Assembly (NCBI RefSeq): GCF_001687325.1
Contig: NZ_LZRD01000019.1
Location: 1-64,000, forward strand
Source of the DNA: Streptomyces sp. PTY087I2
GTDB lineage: Bacteria; Actinomycetota; Actinomycetes; Streptomycetales; Streptomycetaceae
Length of the DNA stretch: 64,000 bases
Direction: 5' to 3'
The position numbers and the translations under genes are program-made. This document shows, piece after piece, positions 58,830-64,000 of this stretch; within the stretch, counting starts at the first letter, position 1, and every line of letters begins with the position of its first letter. The notes beneath the pieces were generated by a model, which ran no database searches, was not told the origin of the DNA, and saw only the letters and a list, made by a program, of their open reading frames with translations.

Positions 58830-60596
58830 ATGAGCAAGGCGAACAGCACAAGGACGCGGCAGCCCGAGGAGGAGCACGACCCGGGCTCCGCCCACGGCGC
58901 GGCCGGGGAACAGCTCTCCACCGCGCCCCGCGAGGAGCGCCCCGACACCGGGGCGGGCGTGCCCGCGATGAGCGTGATCGGCTGGGTGCGCTGGTTCTGG
59001 CGTCAGCTGACCTCGATGCGGGTGGCGCTGATCCTGCTCTTCCTGCTCTCCCTCGGGGCGATCCCGGGGTCGCTGATCCCGCAGACCAGCGTCGACGACA
59101 TGAAGGTGCAGGCCTTCAAGGAGCGGCACACCACGCTCACCCCGGTCTACGAGGCGCTCCAGCTCTTCGACGTCTACAGCTCGGTGTGGTTCTCCGCGAT
59201 CTACATCCTGCTGTTCGTCTCGCTCATCGGCTGCATCGTGCCGCGCACCGGCCAGTTCGTCGGCCAGCTGCGCAGCCGCCCGCCGGGCGCGCCGAAACGG
59301 CTGACCCGGCTGCCCGCGTACACCACGTGGCGCACGGAGGCCGAGCCGGAGGAGGTCCGCGCGGCGGCCCTCGCGATGCTGCGCAAGCGGCGCTTCCGCG
59401 GCCACGAGGTGGGCGACGCGGTCGCCGCCGAGAAGGGCTACCTCCGCGAGGCCGGGAACCTGGTCTTCCACATCGCCCTGATCGTGATGCTGATCGCCTT
59501 CGCCTCCGGGCAGCTCTTCAAGTCCGAGGGCGGCAAGCTGGTCGTCGAGGGCGACGGGTTCTCCAACACGCTCACCCAGTACGACGACTTCAAGTCGGGC
59601 TCGCTCTACGACTCCGACTCGCTGTCCCCGTTCAGCTTCGTCCTGGACGACTTCGTCGGTACGTACGAGAAGAGCGGCCCGCAGCGCGGCACCCCGCGGA
59701 CCTTCGAGGCCCGGGTGACGTACACCGAGGGGGCCGAGGGCGCGGAGCGCAAGGGCGTCATCAAGGTCAACGAACCGCTCGTCGTCGACGGCACCAAGGT
59801 CTATCTGATCGCCCACGGCTACGCGCCCGTCGTCACCGTCCGGGACGGCCGGGGCAAGGTCGTCTCGAAGTCCGCCGTCCCGCTCCTGCCGATCGACAAC
59901 AACATCACCTCGTCCGGCGCGATCAAGGTGATGGACGGCTACAAGGACAAGAAGGGCGTCAAGACCCAGCTGGGCTTCAAGGCGTTCTTCGTGCCGACCT
60001 TCGCCGGTCACGGCAAGGGCCAGATGTTCTCGCAGTTCCCGGCCCTGGACTTCCCCGTGCTGGCGCTCAGCGCCTACCAGGGCTCCCTCGGGGTCGACTC
60101 CGGGCTCGCGCAGAACGTCTACCAGCTCGACACGTCCAAGATGAAGGAGTTCAAGGACAAGGACGGCGAGCTGCTCAAGAAGATGCTGATGCCCGGCGAG
60201 AAGCTGGACCTGCCCGACGGCGCCGGATCCATCACCTTCGACGGCGTCGAGGAGTGGGCCAGCTTCCAGATCTCGCAGCAGCCGGGCAACGGCTGGGCGC
60301 TCGGCGGAGCCATCGCCGCCATCGCCGGACTCGCCGCGTCGCTGTTCATCCAGCGCCGCCGGGTGTGGGTGCGGGCCGTCCGGGGCGCCGACGGCGTCAC
60401 GGTCGTGGAGATGGCGGGCCTGGGCCGCAGCGAGTCCGCGAAGCTCCCCGAGGAACTGGGCGACCTGTCGGCCGCCCTCGTCGCGACGGCGCCCGTCGCC
60501 CCCGCCGCGTCCGATGCCACCACCGACGCCACCAACGAGGCCGGGAGCCGGCCCGTACACCCTGCCGAAGCACCTGCCGAAGGGGCTGAGAAGTGA
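58830..60596 (+). CDS. resB: Cytochrome c biogenesis protein ResB
   Basis: A 588-residue membrane protein of system II haem lyase. A roughly 45-residue hydrophilic N-terminus is followed by transmembrane segments (MRVALILLFLLSLGAIPGSLIPQT, SAIYILLFVSLIGCIVPR, AGNLVFHIALIVMLIAFA). A large extracytoplasmic domain and a last helix (WALGGAIAAIAGLAASLFI) follow, with an Ala-rich tail. With CcsB it delivers haem to apocytochromes. Overlaps ccsB by four bases. Confidence 0.94.
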   Translation: MSKANSTRTRQPEEEHDPGSAHGAAGEQLSTAPREERPDTGAGVPAMSVIGWVRWFWRQLTSMRVALILLFLLSLGAIPGSLIPQTSVDDMKVQAFKERHTTLTPVYEALQLFDVYSSVWFSAIYILLFVSLIGCIVPRTGQFVGQLRSRPPGAPKRLTRLPAYTTWRTEAEPEEVRAAALAMLRKRRFRGHEVGDAVAAEKGYLREAGNLVFHIALIVMLIAFASGQLFKSEGGKLVVEGDGFSNTLTQYDDFKSGSLYDSDSLSPFSFVLDDFVGTYEKSGPQRGTPRTFEARVTYTEGAEGAERKGVIKVNEPLVVDGTKVYLIAHGYAPVVTVRDGRGKVVSKSAVPLLPIDNNITSSGAIKVMDGYKDKKGVKTQLGFKAFFVPTFAGHGKGQMFSQFPALDFPVLALSAYQGSLGVDSGLAQNVYQLDTSKMKEFKDKDGELLKKMLMPGEKLDLPDGAGSITFDGVEEWASFQISQQPGNGWALGGAIAAIAGLAASLFIQRRRVWVRAVRGADGVTVVEMAGLGRSESAKLPEELGDLSAALVATAPVAPAASDATTDATNEAGSRPVHPAEAPAEGAEK

Positions 60597-61675
60597 ATCT
60601 CGCCGCCGCAACCAACGAGAGCCTGGCCGAAGCCAGCAATGTGCTGATCTATTCGTCGATGGCCGTCTACACCCTGGCGTTCTTCGCGCACATCGCGGAG
60701 TGGGTCTTCGGCAGCCGCAGCAAGGTCGGCCGCACGGCCGCCGCGCTGTCCGCCTCCTCGGCCAAAGCCTCCGCCGCCACCCCCGCGGTGAAGGCGCAGG
60801 CCGGTGGCACGGCCGTGCTGGAGCGGCCCGAGGTCATCACCCGCTCCGCCGCCGGTACGCGTGACGTGCCCGACGGCCCGGGTGCGGCGGGCGGCACGTT
60901 CAAGGGCGACCTGTACGGCCGGATCGCGGTCTCGCTGACCGTGGTGGCGTTCCTCGTCGAGGCGGGCGGGGTCATCACCCGCGCCCTGTCCGTGCAGCGG
61001 GCCCCCTGGGCCAACATGTACGAGTTCTCCATCACCTTCTCCACGGTGGCGGTCGGCTCCTACCTGGTGCTGCTCGCGCTGAAGAAGAACGTCCGCTGGA
61101 TCGGCCTCCCGCTGGTCACCACCGTGCTGCTGGACCTCGGTATCGCGGTCACCACGCTCTACACCGACAGCGACCAGCTGGTGCCCGCGCTGCACTCGTA
61201 CTGGCTGTGGATCCACGTCTCGACCGCGATCCTCTGCGGCGCCGTGTTCTACCTCGGCGCGGTCGGCACGATCCTCTACCTGTTCCGCGACAGCTACGAG
61301 AACAAGCTCGCCTCCGGCGGCACGCCCGGGAAGTTCGCGTCCTCGGTCCTGGAGCGGCTGCCGTCGGCGGCCTCGCTGGACAAGTTCGCGTACCGGATCA
61401 ACGCGGCCGTCTTCCCGCTGTGGACGTTCACGATCATCGCCGGGGCGATCTGGGCGGGCGACGCCTGGGGCCGGTACTGGGGCTGGGACCCCAAGGAGGT
61501 CTGGTCCTTCATCACCTGGGTCGCCTACGCCGCCTATCTGCACGCCCGCGCCACCGCCGGCTGGAAGGGCCGCAAGGCCGCCTACCTGGCGCTCGTCGCC
61601 TTCGCCTGCTGGCTGTTCAACTACTACGGCGTGAACATCTTCGTCTCCGGCCTGCACTCCTACGCGGGCGTCTGA
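60593..61675 (+). CDS. ccsB: Cytochrome c biogenesis protein CcsB (CcsA/ResC-type)
   Basis: A 360-residue polytopic protein. The tryptophan-rich haem-binding WWD-type motif is WGRYWGWDPKEVWSFITW, with conserved histidines in PALHSYWLWIHV and near the C-terminus (SGLHSYAGV). An Ala-rich cytoplasmic loop separates the first helix from the rest. It is the haem exporter/ligase partner of ResB. GTG start in GTGA overlapping the resB stop. The operon ends at a strong terminator. Confidence 0.94.
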   Translation: MNLAAATNESLAEASNVLIYSSMAVYTLAFFAHIAEWVFGSRSKVGRTAAALSASSAKASAATPAVKAQAGGTAVLERPEVITRSAAGTRDVPDGPGAAGGTFKGDLYGRIAVSLTVVAFLVEAGGVITRALSVQRAPWANMYEFSITFSTVAVGSYLVLLALKKNVRWIGLPLVTTVLLDLGIAVTTLYTDSDQLVPALHSYWLWIHVSTAILCGAVFYLGAVGTILYLFRDSYENKLASGGTPGKFASSVLERLPSAASLDKFAYRINAAVFPLWTFTIIAGAIWAGDAWGRYWGWDPKEVWSFITWVAYAAYLHARATAGWKGRKAAYLALVAFACWLFNYYGVNIFVSGLHSYAGV

Positions 61676-61695
61676 GCGACCCGCGCACGACGCGA

Positions 61696-61733
61696 AAAGG
61701 CTCCCCGGACGAAATCCCGTCCGGGGAGCCTTT
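61696..61733. terminator. Terminator after ccsB
   Basis: A perfect 15-base stem (61696-61710 with 61719-61733) with an 8-base loop. It is preceded by A and followed by T residues, so it works for both convergent genes. Confidence 0.9.
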
Positions 61734-61753
61734 CGTATGGGGGTGGTGCGCCG

Positions 61754-62125
61754 TCAGGACGTGGGCGGGGTCTTGTCGTCGGGGCTCGTGCCGCCGTCGC
61801 GACGGCCCGGCTCCTCCTCGGCCTCCGCCTCCGGCTTACGGTCGTCCTTGAGGGACTTCAGGAAGTCCGGGTTGTCGTCCGGGGCCACCCACTGCTGCCG
61901 CCTGTTCCGCTGCCACGAGGACGGCCCGGAAACGCCTCCGGCCGCGGTGTGGCGGGCCTTGCCCGCGATGAGCCAGACGACGGGGCCGACGATCCAGAAC
62001 AGCAGGATGATGAAGACCCAGGCGATCTTCGGCAGATGCTTGGTGTCCTCTTCGGAGGTGTTCAGGCAGTCGATGAACGCGTAGATCGTCAGAGCCAGCG
62101 GCACGAGAAACATCAGGGCTCTCAT
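61754..62125 (-). CDS. PLDc_N (phospholipase D nuclease N-terminal-like) membrane protein
   Basis: 123 residues. Two hydrophobic helices (LMFLVPLALTIYAFIDCL and IAWVFIILLFWIVGPVVWLIAG) form the short PLDc_N module found at the N-terminus of cardiolipin synthase-like proteins, here alone. The tail is charged and Gln/Arg/Glu-rich. ATG 62125 follows GGGGGA. No catalytic HKD motif. Divergent from the mqnL gene. Confidence 0.82.
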   Translation of the reverse strand: MRALMFLVPLALTIYAFIDCLNTSEEDTKHLPKIAWVFIILLFWIVGPVVWLIAGKARHTAAGGVSGPSSWQRNRRQQWVAPDDNPDFLKSLKDDRKPEAEAEEEPGRRDGGTSPDDKTPPTS

Positions 62126-62267
62126 GGTGCGTCCCCCAGGAAGTGGCGGCGGGCGGGACGATTGCCCCGTATCGCGGCCAGGGTACCGGCTCGGCGACGA
62201 GGATCCGGGGCGTGGGACGGGGGAGCCCCGGCGGGCCCGCGGGGGCGGGGATGACAAACTGGACCGC

Positions 62268-63725
62268 ATGGCTTACGACGATCTTCGCTCCCTGCTCCGG
62301 GCCCTTGAGCGCGATGGTGATCTCAAGCGCGTCAAGGTCGAGGTCGACCCCCACCTGGAGGTCGGCGAGATCGTCGACCGGGTCAACAAGGCGGGCGGCC
62401 CGGCCCTGCTGTTCGAGAACGTCAAGGGGTCCTCGATGCCCCTGGCCATGAACGTCTTCGGTACCGACCGGCGCCTGCTCAAGGCGCTCGGGCTGAAGTC
62501 GTACAGCGACATCAGCGACAAGATCGGCGGGCTCCTCAAGCCGGAGCTGCCGCAGGGCTTCGTCGGCGTACGGGAGGCCTTCGGGAAGCTCGGCTCGATG
62601 GTGCACGTGCCGCCGAAGAAGGTGAAGTCCGGCGACGCGCCCGTCCAGGAAGTGGTGCTGACCGGCGACGACGTCGACCTGGACAAGCTGCCCGCGCTGT
62701 TCACCTGGCCCGAGGACGGCGGCTCGTTCTTCAACCTCGGCCTCACCCACACCAAGCACCCCGAGAACGGCGTCCGGAACCTGGGCCTCTACCGGCTCCA
62801 GCGCCACGACAAGCGCACCATCGGGATGCACTGGCAGATCCACAAGGACAGCGCCAACCACTACCAGGTCGCCGCCCGGCGCGGTGAGCGGCTGCCCGTC
62901 GCCATCGCCTTCGGCTGCCCGCCCGCCGTGACGTACGCCTCCACCGCGCCGCTGCCCGGGGACATCGACGAATATCTCTTCGCCGGGTTCGTCCAGGGCA
63001 AGCGGATCGAGATGGTCGACTGCAAGACCGTGCCGCTCCAGGTCCCCGCCCAGGCCGAAGTGGTCCTGGAAGGCTGGCTGGAGCCGGGCGAGATGCTGCC
63101 CGAGGGCCCGTTCGGGGACCACACCGGCTTCTACACCCCGCAGGAACCGTTCCCCGCGCTGACCATCGACTGCGTCACCATGCGGAAGCGGCCGCTGCTC
63201 CAGTCCATCGTGGTGGGCCGCCCGCCGACCGAGGACGGGCCGCTGGGCCGGGCCACGGAGCGGTTCTTCCTGCCGCTGCTGAAGATCATCGTGCCGGACA
63301 TCGTGGACTACCACCTGCCCGAGGCGGGCGGCTTCCACAACTGCGCGATCGTCTCGATCGACAAGAAGTACCCGAAGCACGCGCAGAAGGTGATGAGCGC
63401 GATCTGGGGCGCGCACATGATGTCGCTGACCAAGCTGATCGTGGTCGTCGATGCCGACTGCGACGTCCACGATCTGCACGAGGTGGCCTGGCGGGCGCTC
63501 GGCAACACCGACTACGCCCGGGACCTCACGGTCACCGAAGGCCCGGTCGACCACCTCGACCACGCCTCCTACCAGCAGTTCTGGGGCGGCAAGGCGGGCA
63601 TCGACGCCACGAAGAAGCTGCCCACCGAGGGCTACACCCGGGACGGCGGCTGGCCGGAGATGGTCGTCTCCGACCCCGAGACGGCGGCGAAGGTCGACCG
63701 CCGCTGGAAGGAATACGGGCTGTGA
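62268..63725 (+). CDS. mqnL: UbiD-family decarboxylase, menaquinone (futalosine) pathway
   Basis: A 485-residue prenylated-FMN-dependent decarboxylase of the UbiD family. It has MNVFGTDRRLLKALG, the cofactor-binding region YRLQRHDKRTIGMHWQIHKD, and EGPFGDHTGFYTP with active-site Glu/Asp residues. In Streptomyces this gene next to the UbiA gene serves the futalosine route (6-carboxy-naphthoquinol decarboxylation). Start ATG 62268; the ribosome binding site is weak. Coupled by a four-base overlap to the prenyltransferase gene. Confidence 0.9.
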   Translation: MAYDDLRSLLRALERDGDLKRVKVEVDPHLEVGEIVDRVNKAGGPALLFENVKGSSMPLAMNVFGTDRRLLKALGLKSYSDISDKIGGLLKPELPQGFVGVREAFGKLGSMVHVPPKKVKSGDAPVQEVVLTGDDVDLDKLPALFTWPEDGGSFFNLGLTHTKHPENGVRNLGLYRLQRHDKRTIGMHWQIHKDSANHYQVAARRGERLPVAIAFGCPPAVTYASTAPLPGDIDEYLFAGFVQGKRIEMVDCKTVPLQVPAQAEVVLEGWLEPGEMLPEGPFGDHTGFYTPQEPFPALTIDCVTMRKRPLLQSIVVGRPPTEDGPLGRATERFFLPLLKIIVPDIVDYHLPEAGGFHNCAIVSIDKKYPKHAQKVMSAIWGAHMMSLTKLIVVVDADCDVHDLHEVAWRALGNTDYARDLTVTEGPVDHLDHASYQQFWGGKAGIDATKKLPTEGYTRDGGWPEMVVSDPETAAKVDRRWKEYGL

Positions 63726-64000
63726 GCAGTGCGGCAGAAGCGGCGTCCGTCCAGGGCCCCGCACCCTCCAGCAGCAAGGTCAAGGCCTTCCTGCGGCTCG
63801 TGATGATCGAGCACTCGGTCTTCGCGCTGCCCTTCGCCTACATCGCCGCGCTGACCGCGATGTTCCAGCTGGACGGCACGATCCACTGGGGCGTCCTGCT
63901 GCTGGTCACCCTCGCGATGGTGGGGCTGCGGACGTTCGCGATGGCCGCCAACCGGATCATCGACCGGGAGATCGACGCCCGGAACCCGCGCACCGCGAGC
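63722..64000 (+). CDS. mqnP: UbiA-family prenyltransferase (MqnP), 5' part
   Basis: The first 93 codons; the gene runs off the window. GTG start inside the mqnL stop (GTGA). After a Ser/Ala-rich head come LRLVMIEHSVFALPFAYIAA and the first aspartate-rich motif NRIIDREIDARNPRT (NxxxDxxxD) that binds polyprenyl diphosphate through Mg2+. It attaches the side chain to the naphthalenoid acid of menaquinone. Confidence 0.93.
   Translation, partial: MSSAAEAASVQGPAPSSSKVKAFLRLVMIEHSVFALPFAYIAALTAMFQLDGTIHWGVLLLVTLAMVGLRTFAMAANRIIDREIDARNPRTAS

Noticed and set aside
1..64000. CRISPR arrays, insertion sequences, integrases or tRNA genes
   Set aside because: I found no regularly spaced repeats of CRISPR size, no transposase or integrase-like protein, and no tRNA-like sequence including in the rrn spacer.

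Overview
The window is high-GC actinobacterial DNA, almost certainly a Streptomyces chromosome. This rests on codon use, many GTG/TTG starts, and genes typical of the genus: the developmental sigma factor BldN with its anti-sigma factor RsbN, the rex-hemACD operon, an XRE/DUF397 pair, DUF4253, DUF2637, DUF3558 and the futalosine-type menaquinone genes.

Layout. 1-300: the 3' end of a 23S rRNA gene, a complete 5S rRNA gene and its terminator. 0.3-8.6 kb: a HAD phosphatase, an MFS exporter, an AcuC-like deacetylase, a phosphatase-like protein, a BldC-like DNA-binding protein, the 32-residue ribosomal protein bS22, an epimerase, an acyltransferase and RsbN. 8.8-11.4 kb: bldN, a HAD-IB phosphatase and a glutaredoxin-like protein. 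11.6-17.7 kb: rex with its operator, then hemA, hemC, hemD and hemB. 17.7-25.8 kb: poorly characterised genes, including HEAT-like and DUF4253 proteins, XRE/DUF397, a DUF4232 lipoprotein and a membrane-anchored HTH protein. 25.9-29.6 kb: argS and class I lysS. 29.7-34.9 kb: a DUF2637 protein and a compact lasso-peptide locus (A, C, B1, B2) whose 37-codon precursor gene lies at 33966-34079. 35-39.3 kb: two lipoproteins, rtcB and a free-standing LAGLIDADG endonuclease. 39.4-45.3 kb: HAD phosphatase, GntR regulator and a four-gene ABC importer resembling 2-aminoethylphosphonate uptake systems. 45.3-51.8 kb: SDR, Mut7-C, AraC, TIGR03086-type, TetR and secreted carboxylesterase genes. 52-64 kb: hemL, a histidine phosphatase, an iron-box-linked Fes-like esterase, a deacetylase-like lipoprotein, cytochrome c maturation genes (resA-like, ccdA, resB, ccsB) and the start of the menaquinone genes mqnL-mqnP.

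How it fits together. Rex senses NADH/NAD+. Its operator lies upstream of rex-hemACD, and a second near-consensus site abuts the start codon of the resA-like gene. Haem synthesis (hemA, C, D, B, L), haem attachment to cytochrome c and menaquinone synthesis are therefore all in one window that also encodes the likely redox regulator. The most distinctive accessory locus is the lasso-peptide cluster. It predicts a 15-residue class II lasso peptide starting with Leu, with a Leu1-Asp8 ring and no dedicated exporter nearby.
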